Source: Cladosporium sp. IMV 00045
Lineage: Eukaryota; Ascomycota; Dothideomycetes; Cladosporiales; Cladosporiaceae
Reading direction: 5' to 3'
DNA: 40,705 nucleotides
Assembly: GCA_001931905.2 (NCBI GenBank)
Contig: MSJI02000010.1
Span: 1-40,705, forward strand
How positions within the stretch are numbered: position 1 is the first letter of the stretch; every line of letters starts with the position of its first letter. Shown one piece after another: positions 11,379 to 21,582 of this stretch. The translations under genes and the position numbers were made by a program. The notes under the pieces were generated by a model. That model saw nothing but the letters and a program-made list of their open reading frames with translations, had not been told where the DNA came from and ran no database searches.

Positions 11379-11913
11379 TCATAGCTTGGCCTCCGGCCAT
11401 TCGCCTTCGGTGACGACAGTCATGACGCCGGTGCGGACTTTGCTGGTCGTCTTCTTGAGCTCCTTGTGTGCTGGGCAGTCCTTGTCGTAGAAATCGTGGT
11501 CGCCGTGGTCTTTGAAGATTGACTGAGACATGATAGTGTAGCCTTCACTCAGCGGAGATGTTGTATTCAAGACTCTCCGAGCTGCGTTGGAGACAATATA
11601 TGGCTCTCCATTCTAGAAAGTTGGGTCAGCTAGGCTGTGGCGAGGCATTTGTGTAGCGCAGGACACTGTGCCACGATGAGCACATACCCGTTTAGCACTT
11701 TGCTTCAGGACTTCGTACGCTTGCAGTACCTGTATCAACGTCAGCTCGCTAATGGCTCTATGTCCTCACGTTCCTGCTGCTTACCTGGTCGATATCTTCA
11801 GGCTTCGGCACTTTGAAGAAAGTCGTCCTTTTGACGTAAGACTGCGCCATTGTTGATGAAAATTGCTTCAGCAAAGGTACGCCCTGGGATCTGGGCAGCA
11901 AGCAAGGACGCAT
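11379..11913 (-). CDS. Stress-responsive A/B-barrel (Dabb)-like small protein
   Basis: Three exons: 11785-11850 (or to 11913), 11688-11729 and 11379-11612. The introns of 55 and 75 nt both begin GTA(A/T)G and the phases close. From the ATG at 11850 the protein is 113 aa, the usual Dabb size. The pattern is family-like: KRTTFFKVPKPEDIDQVLQ at the start, a central helix, then a second beta-alpha unit ending YDKDCPAHKEL, where the family has its H-P-A-H motif, and a final strand VRTGVMTVV. Dabb domains form dimeric barrels; some are cyclases, and many have no known activity. An upstream in-frame ATG at 11913 would add 21 residues (MRPCLLPRSQG...), basic and free of acidic residues like a mitochondrial transit peptide. 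The two starts could give two locations. Confidence 0.7.
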
Positions 11914-12018
11914 CTTAAATGTGACTATATGTATCTGTGTATGTATCTCACATGTAGGCTGAGGTCTGCGCCGCAAGAACCGAGGTCTCTTGAACTCCCG
12001 TCCCCGCAGCAAGATTCA

Positions 12019-12037
12019 GGGTTAGGGTTGGGGTTGG
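12019..12037 (+). repeat. Short interstitial telomere-like repeat
   Basis: Three hexamers in a row, GGGTTA-GGGTTG-GGGTTG, match the fungal TTAGGG telomere repeat with two A-to-G changes. The tract is 19 nt long and sits about 110-170 nt upstream of the Dabb start codons. It may be a remnant of telomere addition at a repaired break or a binding site for a telobox protein. Confidence 0.5.
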
Positions 12038-12133
12038 CTACCATTTTCTGGGCATTGCATGAAGCGTAAGTACATGTACTTTTCTATGCGTCAAGTACAT
12101 TCGTCACTTTTCGTTCTATCAAAACATCAAAAC

Positions 12134-13340
12134 ATGTTCAATTTGGCGGGTGAAGTCCCAATACAACAATCCTCTCGCTTTCTCAGGAAAGACGAACGTT
12201 TACTTGTTCTGAATGCTCTTCAGCCAAGTCGACCTTCCCGAGTTCATAGGTTTATTGCAAGCAGAGATACGCTCACTCTTGTACGTTGAATAGCTGGCGA
12301 AAGACTAATCCTCGACGACAGTGAAAGGCAGCTTGACGGTATGTCACGCGCGAGTGCTCGTTCACCGGAGCTGATGTCGTCAAGTCTGCGATGTTTTAGT
12401 CAATTCGACCTCAAAGATGTAATTTCACCCTTCATTATAGATACGGTCTCTCTCGAATTCGCACAATGAGTGTGCCACCAAAGAAGTGAAGAAAGCTATT
12501 CAACGCGGCGAAATGTATGCCCACATCACGCAGCAACATCGCGAGAATATCGCCCAGCATCTTCAACAGTGGGGCATCGCGAGACATATCCCCCAACGCC
12601 AATTGGAGCAGATGATCCAAGCCATCCTCGCCGGTCATCATGACGAGCAGATCTCACAGGGGTCGACGGTCGCACAATTACCCGTCACCAACCAACATCA
12701 ACCGTTCCTCAATCCAGCACCAGCACATGGCTTCCAAACACCATTTGGCTTCTTCCAAATCCCTGCAATGCCTCCTTTACCGATGCCCCTGCCCCCTCCG
12801 GTGTTATCGCCACCCATACTAAGCGCGCCAAGTATGTTTCCCGTCGGGACCGACCATGCACCGACTGTTCAGCATACCAGAACAATCTTTCCCGGAGGCG
12901 ATCTGGTTCAGCAAAACCTTTCGAACGCCGGGCAGGAAGGCAGCGCCACATTCCAATACAGTTCAAGTAGCTCCTCCATGAACTTTACGTCGGGCGCGCA
13001 GCTTCCATTACAGCCACCTGCTCTTGGAACCATTCAGTATGTCCAACAGCCAGCTCCTTCAATGCTACAAGCAAATCATACAGGGCTGTTGCATACCCCA
13101 GAACACTTGCTGCCGCAGGTGCAGCAGCATCCACTCGGCTGTGTGCAAGTCTTGGAAGCAAACTCCGCTCGCCCATCACCCCTGAGCAACTCGTCATCAC
13201 GAGACCCAGCGTTCAACCCAGTTGTGGCGCCTCAAGAACCGCAGAATCCGCGTCTTGCCGGAGTTTTCCAGGACCAGCTTAACGAGGAAACGTACTTCAG
13301 TGATCCGCCGGGTATGCCTGACATCGGAGTCCGACGATGA
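12134..13340 (+). CDS. Hypothetical protein with Pro/Gln-rich C-terminal half
   Basis: I do not recognise the family. The simplest in-frame model has exon 1 12134-12280 and exon 2 12441-13340, with a 160-nt intron (GTACGT donor, TTATAG acceptor), giving 348 aa. Exon 1 and the first 70 residues of exon 2 look globular and helical: TKEVKKAIQRGEMYAHITQQ, then HLQQWGIARHIPQRQLEQM. The remaining 200 residues are low-complexity, rich in Pro, Gln and Ser, with a run of Pro/Leu (PPLPMPLPPPVLSPP). The intron of this model holds a second acceptor-like site (12320) and a frame resembling coding sequence at about 12303-12338, so the true 5' structure may differ or the gene may be decaying. The 3' exon is the most secure part. 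Confidence 0.45.
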
Positions 13341-13815
13341 GCGAGGAATTGGTTGACGATAAGTGGCATGGCTTCGAAGCGTGATTTGGTTCGTGGGGAC
13401 TTGGAAGTTTCTGGATATTGAACGTTGGGGAGATCGTGTAGTTGTTGTTTGTGATTTGATGATCTAGAGGAAAGGAATCAATAGCTTACCTATGTGCGAA
13501 ACGAATACTCCGTCACTCAACCTGACATTGACTTGCTGTAGAGAAACACGGTGACGAGCAACATGGTGAAATGTGATGGAGGAAAGGCCAAGCAAAGTCG
13601 CAAAGTCGAGGGGTTCATAACACAAGGGCGTTACCTCTTCGGAAATCATACATCGGTCGGTGTGGTGCATTTGGAAAATGTCTTCGACGACAGAAAACCC
13701 ATAGGGCTCTGGTAGGCGCAGTCGGGGCGCTCCGCCATTTCAGGCGGAACATGGCAAAAATATCAATACAGATCTCCGAGGGAGATGTATAACCCAGCAA
13801 AAACATTACAAACTT
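13341..13815. other. Spacer with converging 3' ends
   Basis: 475 nt between the Pro/Gln-rich gene (+) and the SLC6-type transporter (-). No reading frame with protein character and no RNA gene were seen. Confidence 0.5.
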
Positions 13816-15952
13816 TTAGGCAATGTGTGCGCTCGTCCCCTGCGGCTGAGCACTTACTTCGCCGCCTTTGACTTCTCCGTTGCCTCTGAGACTGGCGCTC
13901 TCAGGGGAACTTTGCTTGATCATGATCTCACCATTCTCGTTCTCCGTGCCCTCGCCACTCTCGGCCTCCTGGTTCAACTCATCGGGGTTTTGTGTGACCA
14001 TCGGGGCGTATGGGATGTGACCCTCGTTGCGGCGGTTCGGGGGAATGAAGACGTCGAACCAGCGCGGGACCATGAAGCCGAGGAGGAAGAGCAATAGGAC
14101 AACATGGCCCACGCCAAAGCCCATGATGTGGAGTGGGTTCTGGCGACCAACGAGAGGAGCTCCTGAGTTGATGAAGTCGGGGTAGGAGAAGAAATAGACG
14201 ATGGCCAAGACTGGGCCAGACACGTATTTGACAAGAGGTCCCCAGAAAACGGGAATGTTCCAGTTCTTGCCCGTGCCCACGATGACGTTCAAGTCACGGC
14301 GGAGTTGCTCGCCCTGAAAACCGTTGTTAGTAGCTGGGTCAGGGAGTTTTAGTTGAGCTTGAACTTACAGAGTAAAATGCCAGGTAAAAGATCTTGGACA
14401 AAATAGCGTTGGAGCCAAAGATCCACGGAGCACGAGCATCAGGTGTCTTGCTCATCACAAGAGCGGCACCAGTGAAGACGAAGTAAATGGCGAACCCAGT
14501 GATGGCGCCTGCCCATGCGTTCACGCCCTGGGCAATGGCGCATCCGAGAATCTGACCGCCGAAAAATGCGATCTGGTACAAGATGAAGGCCACTTTGCCA
14601 ACTTGACCCTCAACATCTCTCCAGCGATAGACAGTGGTAGAAGTGACACACTCACTCCAGACAACAAACACCAAGGCCACGTTATTTGTCCATAAGTCGA
14701 TGCCGTCAAGTAGCCAGTATCCAAACTCTGTACAGTAGGGCAGAGAAAGAGCAAGGGAGAGCAGAGTCAGGCTGGTCACAACCGTGGGGCGAGAGTATTT
14801 GATGCCGGTATCCATGGTCAAAGTGACGACAGCATCAAGCATCGCGAATAGAGAAGAGAAACCAAGCGTCATCAGCGTGAAAAATAGAGCTACTGCCCAG
14901 AAGTTGGCGCCAGGCATTTGTTCAATTGCGGTAGGCAGTGTCTGGAAGCCAATGGAGAAGCCACCAACGTCAGGAACGTCTGGTCCAGGAAACATTCTGG
15001 TAAAACCGACGACGCCATAGACAGCGAAAGCGGCGATGTTCTCAAAAGCCACGTTGCTGCCAACAATGGCCATTGCGTCGACCACAGCATTAGAGTGCTT
15101 GCGGTTGTAAGATGCGTATGAGGTGAAGTAGCCAAAGCCGACGCCGGTAGAGAAAAAGACCTGACCGCAAGCAGTCTGCCAAACAGCTCCGCTTGCGAGT
15201 TCAGAACTTCTCCAAGTCGCCCAAAAGTACTTGACGCCCTCGCCGGCATTGTCCAAAGACAGCGAGCGCCCAACAAGAACAATCGTAATGACGATAGGAA
15301 GACCCATAGTCCAGTAGACGACTCTGCCAGTCAAGCCGACACCCCTGAAGATGCAGATCCAGACCAGGAACCAAGTAAACACCATCCACCCGGTGGTCTC
15401 CCCAATCATGGCTACGCTAGGAAAGACCACGTAGCTGCTGTCATTGCCGCCTTCGCCTGGAGGAATCGGGTCCGGGTTTGCGACGACGTCTCTCATGAAA
15501 TATTCCGCGGCGTCATCCCTCCATGGGAGCGGGCTGATAAAAGATCGGCGGAAATATCCCATGATCCAGGCCAGATTCACAGCGAAGTAGGGCCCAACGA
15601 CAAATCCGACGTAGATCAAGTTAAGGCCAGTTGCCTTGAGCCGATGGTGCATTGTGTTGTATGCGACGACAGAGCCACCACGATAAGCCTGGCCGATGGC
15701 GATTTCGAGAATCAAAACGGGAATGGCGATGAGGAAAACGGTCATCAAGTAGGGAATGAACCACTGCAAGCCATAGTTGTTGTAGACTTGGGATGGGTAT
15801 CGGATAAGGTTTCCCATGCCCGCACATCCACCCATTGCAGCGAGCAGAAAACTGGCACGAGATGGCCATTGATCTCTGCCATCAGCGGCGGCGGCCGGCG
15901 GTGGTGCGAACCATGCGCCGGCCTTCTTGACAACACCCATAGCCGTCACCAT
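13816..15952 (-). CDS. SLC6-type (neurotransmitter:sodium symporter family) membrane transporter
   Basis: Exon 1 is 14369-15952 and exon 2 is 13816-14313. The intron is 55 nt with a GTAAGT donor, a textbook CTACTAAC branch site and a TTTCAG acceptor. The product is 693 aa. The unwound TM1 signature is present near residue 40 as GGCAGMGNLIRYPSQVYNNYG, followed by IPYLMTVFLIAIPVLILEIAIGQAYRGG, the equivalent of the family's IPLFFLEVALGQ block. About 12 hydrophobic segments follow, including CGQVFFSTGVGFGYFTSYASYN (TM6 region) and NVAFENIAAFAVYGVVGF. The C-terminal tail of about 75 aa is hydrophilic and acidic. Family members co-transport amino acids or related amines with sodium at the plasma membrane; the substrate here is unknown. 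A GTAAGT occurs 18 codons before the stop and might start a further intron, but I found no convincing next exon. Confidence 0.9.
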
Positions 15953-17719
15953 TGTCGAAGTGTGGTCGATGGAGTTGTCCCCAGAAACGTGGGGAAAGTG
16001 GTAGAGCCAAAAAGGGTAAAAGAACGAACAGCCTCAGAAGAAACCGCGAGACCACGAAACTTATGAAGAGCCTGGCATGGTCTTCTGTCAAGGCCTCGCT
16101 TGGCAGATTAGCGAGGCCCAGATAAATCCCACTTGTTCTTTCGTTGCATTATTCGGCGCATCCGACATCCTACACGCCTCGGAGGCGTCAGAAAAGCGGG
16201 ATCATGTGCGATGTTACTTGAGCCCGGATATTGCGTGCTTCCCTGTAGGGGAGTTCGATAGGTCCTATTGGGTCAGCATGTAGTGGTCCCCGGTCCAGGA
16301 AGCACTAGTGATTGTCGAGCAGAACAGCCTTGCAGAATCCATGGCATGATGACCTAGAGCCAAGGCTCCTTGATAAGAGGTGTTGTTGGGCGGTAGAACA
16401 CCTTCTGGGGGCACTCCAACTTTGTGGAGTACTCTATTACTATTGTCAGGTCCAGGATTTCCGTGTCTCTGTCCCCTCGAAGGATGCATTATTCATCACG
16501 ACTCGTTTGGTCCGTTCTTTGCTTGTTGCCCTCAATCGCACAGACGTGAGGTGGAGTTGTCCAAGCAAGCGAAGACTCTTGGCTGGCGGAAGTCATTCTT
16601 GGCTCTCAGCCATCGCCACCCACGCTCGTCGCCCTGCGTTTTACGGCATCACTCCCTCTTATTCGATACGATAGGTCATGCCCTGCCCGCCAGGCTGAAA
16701 TGTACATACAGGCTTCGGAGGCTACTCTGGCGAGTCTCGCTCACCACGGAGTTACGGCACCCAGCCAAGTGACGGCTCGAAATTCGCTTCGCCAACTTGT
16801 TCTTCCCAATACTTCCTGCCACAGGACACTGGACTTGGATGATCGCACGATCGTGTCGATTGAACAGCCAGGACCTAGGCAAAGACTGCTGGCCGATATT
16901 GCACGCATAGACTGGCTTAGGGCGATTCCATGAGCGCTCACAGGCTTGTCATGTTCATAGGCTGACTGGGCACATGGTAGTGGGGACCATACCACGTTGG
17001 TGGGTGACCCCGGTGACATGGCGTGCATGGGAACGGTCTGGTGGATAACCAAGCGCTTGCACGTTTCCGGCATATAGGGAAAAGATTTCTGGAGAAAGCT
17101 TGCCTGGCGAGATGTCGACCTTGCAAATATGTCTTGCGGGTCACCAGGCCGGGGTCAACAGCCTTGACTGCTTATGGTCATTTGCACGCGACCTAGCTGT
17201 CTGGACCTGACCTTCTTTGTGATGAATCCTCACAGATCAGCTAGGCTATGTTGAAGACGTTCCCAGCCAACAATGGCCTTGAGCGGTTCGCGTTACACTA
17301 CAGAGGTACGCTATCATGACTCCTTTGGGACGATTCACACTGCGAAAAGTAATCGTCAAAATATCCCTCGTATGCATTGGTGCTAAGCATTCGCCCTGTC
17401 AAATCTGAAGCAAACTCAATGATGCTATTGCATGCCCTTCTCTTTGTTTGACCACCCTCAGAGTATCGACGTTAGACGGCTGCACCAAGTTCACACTTGG
17501 GTTTCTTTGTTGAAAAATAGAATTGTTCGCCAGATCCAATTCTGGCCGCTTTCCTCTTTGTATTCAACGATCGTGAAAGGATGTCAAAGCAGCCATTGTC
17601 CTCGGTAACAGCCATTAATAGGTGAAGATTTCCTTTCGGCAGAGTGCCACCGAAAGTCCTTCCATCAACCTCCAAGATCAACGCCCCGCCGAATAACATC
17701 TACAGAAAACAAAACCGAC
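15953..17719. other. Gene-less 1.8 kb stretch
   Basis: The longest interval without a gene in the window. It lies between the divergent starts of the SLC6-type gene (-) and the HEVSH-motif gene (+), so it includes both promoters. All frames here are short and lack recognisable motifs. I found no tRNA, long repeat, or transposon ends such as terminal inverted repeats. Base composition does not look AT-rich, so it is not an obvious repeat-induced-mutation relic. Confidence 0.5.
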
Positions 17720-19288
17720 ATGTGTGGTTGTAAGCGTGCATTTGCAGATTTTGCTGCGCCGCTATCGCCTCTCAAGCCGAGGAAAGAGTCTGTTATAACA
17801 CCAACGGCACCCGATTTTCCTGTTTCTGTCGATGCTAATGACAATGTCGGTGAGTCCTCTCCGATGATACCTCCTGCTACCACTTACAATCAGAACAGAG
17901 GACCGAGCATCGCAGACCATATTGCTGCTGGCAGCGATTTTGCTGATATCATGACCCGCATAAGTTCATTGACTAACGAAATCCACCCAATCTTCAGAGA
18001 CAAGAACCTTTGCCTTTGTCAGTACCTCGAGTGCCAATGTTGCGTCAGGCCTTATTACGCTACTTATCGCGGAGAGGATCTTGGAATGACCAAATCACCT
18101 CCCACCGACTCGCCATACCCGAAGGACAACCCGGTCGTCCGTGCGATTCTCCAACTCGCCACAAACATCATCACTCACTCAGACGCCCTGCCATTCTGGG
18201 CGGGGATCATCGAATGCGGTCTCTCAGAAGACCCTACGAATGTCTTCCGCGTGCATCCTCGTAAGCACCTTTCTCCGGAACGCGAGAAGGCAACCCTCTG
18301 GCACCTGCGGCAACTCGCGCATCACATCCGTATCCACTTCGTGCTTTTCGATAATGACTTGCAGGGTCTTCAAACCACCTTCCATATCGAAGACGACGAT
18401 CCCGACTATGATCACACGAGAGACAGGCGCTTCTGTCATCCAGACGGCTATTGCAGCGCGGAGTGCAACAACGCAGTGTACGGCTACAAAAACGGCAAAC
18501 CGGCTATCGTCAACTACCCTTTCCCGCACATCTACATGAACACGGCCCACATGTACGGCATCAACATGTCCGATCTCTTGTACATGACCATCACCGAGGC
18601 GAAAGAATGCATTTTCCAGCCAGCCGTGACCCTGAGCCACGAGGTATCCCACGCCCTTATGGAACTATACAACACCGGCCGCCCCCCAGCCCTGATGAAC
18701 GACGAACCCATCGCCGAGACGGGCATGAGCCTGGAAACGCACCTCTTCGGCGGAATCGTCAATCACGTGGCCGAGAAGATCAGCCACGTCTCGCAGTGGC
18801 CAAGCGTCGGCTACTGGGACTATTACAACAAAAAAGACTTTCCCATTCCGATCAACGCTTTCGGAAAACTCCCATGGTCGCGCGTCTGGCGCGCCGACGC
18901 GGAGCGAGTCAGTCGTTTCACTGACCAGAGTTTCTGGGACGAGAAGGGGACGGATGGGTATTACAAGAAGATGTGGCTCAGGCCGTACCACGAGAAGGCG
19001 CGCAAGCTTGAAGAGTATGAGAACTTTGCCTCGGGGCATGAGTCGTCTGCTGAGACGTCGAGCAGCAAGCGCCAGAGACTCAGTGTGTCTGGCATGGAAC
19101 GTCGCCGCGCGCAGGTCGCTGCCGAGAAGTGGAAGCTGGCTATGAAGCGTAAGGACCGCTGGTATAGATGGAAGGAGAACACGCGCCAGCGTTCTGAGGA
19201 GCGTTTGGAACGCTGCAAGGATCGCTTGGATGCTTTCTGGACGAGTGTTACTGGACACTTTGACGATAGGGTCTTCTTGAAACGGTAG
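17720..19288 (+). CDS. Putative zinc metalloprotease-like protein with HEVSH motif, unnamed family
   Basis: A single exon of 522 aa; I do not recognise a named family. The core carries His307-Glu308-Val-Ser-His311 in TLSHEVSHALMELYNTG, the HExxH zinc-binding and catalytic pattern. It is followed by NDEPIAETGMSLE, where Glu329 or Glu333 (18-22 residues after the second His) could be the third ligand, as in gluzincins. A conserved-looking HLFGG comes next. Other marks: an N-terminal disordered, Pro-rich 60 aa; a Cys-dense patch CLCQYLECQCC (98-108) and Cys239/245/249, which could bind a second metal; and a C-terminal basic helix (about 440-510) rich in Arg/Lys/Glu, resembling a coiled coil or nuclear signal. 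There is no signal peptide, so it is presumably intracellular. The protease call rests on motif pattern only. Confidence 0.7.
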   Translation: MCGCKRAFADFAAPLSPLKPRKESVITPTAPDFPVSVDANDNVGESSPMIPPATTYNQNRGPSIADHIAAGSDFADIMTRISSLTNEIHPIFRDKNLCLCQYLECQCCVRPYYATYRGEDLGMTKSPPTDSPYPKDNPVVRAILQLATNIITHSDALPFWAGIIECGLSEDPTNVFRVHPRKHLSPEREKATLWHLRQLAHHIRIHFVLFDNDLQGLQTTFHIEDDDPDYDHTRDRRFCHPDGYCSAECNNAVYGYKNGKPAIVNYPFPHIYMNTAHMYGINMSDLLYMTITEAKECIFQPAVTLSHEVSHALMELYNTGRPPALMNDEPIAETGMSLETHLFGGIVNHVAEKISHVSQWPSVGYWDYYNKKDFPIPINAFGKLPWSRVWRADAERVSRFTDQSFWDEKGTDGYYKKMWLRPYHEKARKLEEYENFASGHESSAETSSSKRQRLSVSGMERRRAQVAAEKWKLAMKRKDRWYRWKENTRQRSEERLERCKDRLDAFWTSVTGHFDDRVFLKR

Positions 19289-19392
19289 GTCTTTTGCGTT
19301 CTTTGATTGATTCTGATCTGCGTGCTTTCTGGAACAGAGCCACTCGGCATCTTGGTTGCTTTTTCTATGAAACGGTACGTCTTTCGCGTTCT
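19279..19392 (+). repeat. Imperfect 24-nt direct repeat, 90 nt apart
   Basis: Copies at 19279-19302 and 19369-19392 begin GAAACGGTA and end GCGTTCT, with 22 of 24 bases identical. The first overlaps the stop codon of the HEVSH gene. The spacing is 90 nt, a multiple of three, so both copies lie in the same frame. Each contains GTAGGT or GTACGT and is followed within 36-55 nt by AACAG. Confidence 0.6.
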
Positions 19393-19539
19393 GCTTTTGA
19401 ATTTTGTATAACAGGGAGATAGGTACTCGTGCTCTGAAACGTCAATCTCTGAAATTAATCGTAAGTATTTGCAAGCCGTCCGAAGTCTCATGTACAGTCA
19501 TTACAATCATATCAGATGTCTCAAACAGCAGAATATCCA

Positions 19540-21135
19540 TCACAGCCTCCTAAACCTCAACACCAAAAACCTCCCATTCTTTCCCATCGGCTCAGCCAAA
19601 TATCCACCATTATGCACCATCCCCCTATCATCCTCGACCTCCGTCTCAAACCTACCCCACAGCGCAACCATGACATTCTTCATTTCCAGCACAGCCAAGT
19701 TGCTCCCGACACACATCCTGCCCCCGCTCCCAAAAGCCCAGAACCACTTCCCCATCTCCCTCAACTGCGCGTCGTCGGCGTCTAGCCAGCGTTCGGGCAT
19801 CCAGGAGTCTGGAGATGGGAAAACGGCCGGGTTGCGATGGAGAGACCACGCTTGGCTTTGCACACGGATGTTGGGTGGGAGGTTCGTCATTTGGGATTCG
19901 AGAGGGCCGAGAGTGGCGGCTTGAGGTGTTACGCGTGGTTGGTTTCCCGGGATCGCAGCGTGCAGGCGCAGGGTTTCCATCAAGCAGGCGTGGAGGACGG
20001 GTAGGCTGTCGATCTTCTTGGCGTCGTGCCTGTCTTTGACGCTGGCGATTTCTTCCCGCAGACGCTTTTGCCATGGTAAGTTGGGCGTGCGGCTGAGTTC
20101 CCATGTCAGCCAGGTGAGGGTGATGCTTGAGGTGTCGAAGCCGGCGAGGACGTGGTCGAGCATTTCGCTTGCCATTTCTAGGCGGTGGGATTGTACGATC
20201 TGCGAGGTTGAGATGTCCTTGTCTGATTTTGTGGCTTCTTTGAGGAGAGATTGTCGAAGCTGTGCGTAGACTGTCGGGTAGTCGGCTGCAGAAGAGATGG
20301 AGGCTTTCTTGCCAGACTCGACTGCTGCGAGACTACGTTCGGCTTTGTCGCACATTGATAAGATCCAGGCTTCAATATCTTGATTAGCTTTGGCGACCCA
20401 AGCTGGGACGATACAGCCAAGCAAGCCGATGCGTTTTATGAAGTCTGTGAAGTTGGGCAGCTCTTGTGGCCAGAACGTGTGTATCTGTCTGGCCTTGTAG
20501 TCTCGCAAGAAGTTGGCCGCGTGCTCAGGATGCCTGATGAAATCACTGCCATTCTCCAAACCAAAGACATAACCCGCCACAGTGTCCATGGTGATGGCGC
20601 TGAATATGTCGTAGACTTCGACAGCCTTGCCGGATTGCGCTACAGCTTCGAGTCTTGGAGCCAACCGCTCGTCGAGCAGAGTAGTGGAGATGAGTGACAT
20701 GGCCTCACTAGTCTGCAGTGTGGATTTGGCGTAGATGTTGCTCAGCATGCGTTTGCGCTTCGAGTGTGGGTTTCGCTCTGGCATGGCGAACATTGGTTGC
20801 ACGCCATAGTTACTAAATACGTTGGCATACCAGTCGCCTTTCTCATATCCACCGGCATAGATAGTTCTGATGCCGCCTTCGACGCAGTTCACTGATAGCT
20901 CGTTTGGTGCGAGGCGGATGACAGGACCGAGTTTGCCGTGGGCTTTGTGCACTGTGGGAGTATCATTTTGAACAAGCCGGTGGTAGAGGATCCACAATGG
21001 AGACAAAGGGGCAGTCCAGTGGGCATTGGGGACTTTGGATAGGGGTGAAAGGAATACCGGGAAGACAAGAAAGCGGTATGCTGCGAGTCCTAATAGCAGG
21101 CACAAAGCAATGGTAGGGATGATTGGTAGTTCCAT
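19540..21135 (-). CDS. Cytochrome P450 monooxygenase
   Basis: Intronless, 531 aa. The start at 21135 is the first ATG of the frame; the open frame extends 24 codons upstream only from a TTG. Residues 5-30 form one hydrophobic anchor (IIPTIALCLLLGLAAYRFLVF), followed by a Pro-containing hinge, as in ER-bound microsomal P450s. Signatures are complete: I-helix AGFDTS (331-336), ExxR as ETLR (387-390), PERW (447-450) and the haem loop FGSGGRMCVG with Cys475 as thiolate ligand. It uses NADPH-P450 reductase and O2 to oxidise an unknown substrate. No backbone biosynthetic gene (PKS, NRPS or terpene cyclase) lies nearby, so nothing points to a secondary-metabolite cluster. I cannot place the CYP family from sequence alone. 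Confidence 0.93.
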   Translation of the reverse strand: MELPIIPTIALCLLLGLAAYRFLVFPVFLSPLSKVPNAHWTAPLSPLWILYHRLVQNDTPTVHKAHGKLGPVIRLAPNELSVNCVEGGIRTIYAGGYEKGDWYANVFSNYGVQPMFAMPERNPHSKRKRMLSNIYAKSTLQTSEAMSLISTTLLDERLAPRLEAVAQSGKAVEVYDIFSAITMDTVAGYVFGLENGSDFIRHPEHAANFLRDYKARQIHTFWPQELPNFTDFIKRIGLLGCIVPAWVAKANQDIEAWILSMCDKAERSLAAVESGKKASISSAADYPTVYAQLRQSLLKEATKSDKDISTSQIVQSHRLEMASEMLDHVLAGFDTSSITLTWLTWELSRTPNLPWQKRLREEIASVKDRHDAKKIDSLPVLHACLMETLRLHAAIPGNQPRVTPQAATLGPLESQMTNLPPNIRVQSQAWSLHRNPAVFPSPDSWMPERWLDADDAQLREMGKWFWAFGSGGRMCVGSNLAVLEMKNVMVALWGRFETEVEDDRGMVHNGGYLAEPMGKNGRFLVLRFRRL

Positions 21136-21582
21136 GCTGGCAGTATGATAGCTGAAAAGACGATTTGGAGTCCTCGATGAGAGTAGAACAAAGGAACTCA
21201 GGATCAAGAGCGGAATAATGAGTAGACTTCAAGAAGCTGTTGACTCACCTAGGGCATAATAACAGACTCAAGTCCAATGCAGTGTAACGCTATCAGTCAA
21301 AAGTATCGCTATCTCTGGCGAGACAGGTCAGTCCGAACATGGAAGGCACATGCAGGTGGAGTCTTGTAGGGAGGAAAGATTGCGGGGAAGAATCGGAGAG
21401 GTCGAGGGTAAGGCGATTACCCCGGATTTTCACATGACGTAAGTGAATGCTTTTCGAATTGTTGATTCACGATTATTGTGACTGTTTTTCGAGGCGACTA
21501 AGTGGCTAGGCAACACCTAACACTAAGTACATTTAGACGATGCCCTACGCCCATTCGAAAACCACCTAAAATAAACACAATC
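21136..21582. promoter_or_regulatory. Divergent promoter region, P450 (-) / F-box gene (+)
   Basis: 447 nt between two outward-pointing start codons, serving as both promoters. I saw no repeated motif. Confidence 0.4.

Noticed and set aside
19540..21135. P450 as part of a secondary-metabolite cluster
   Set aside because: No PKS, NRPS, terpene synthase, methyltransferase or dedicated transporter lies beside it; its neighbours are an unrelated metalloprotease-like gene and an F-box gene.
21136..21207. P450 N-terminus extended 24 codons upstream
   Set aside because: The extension begins at TTG, not ATG; the ATG at 21135 directly precedes the membrane anchor.
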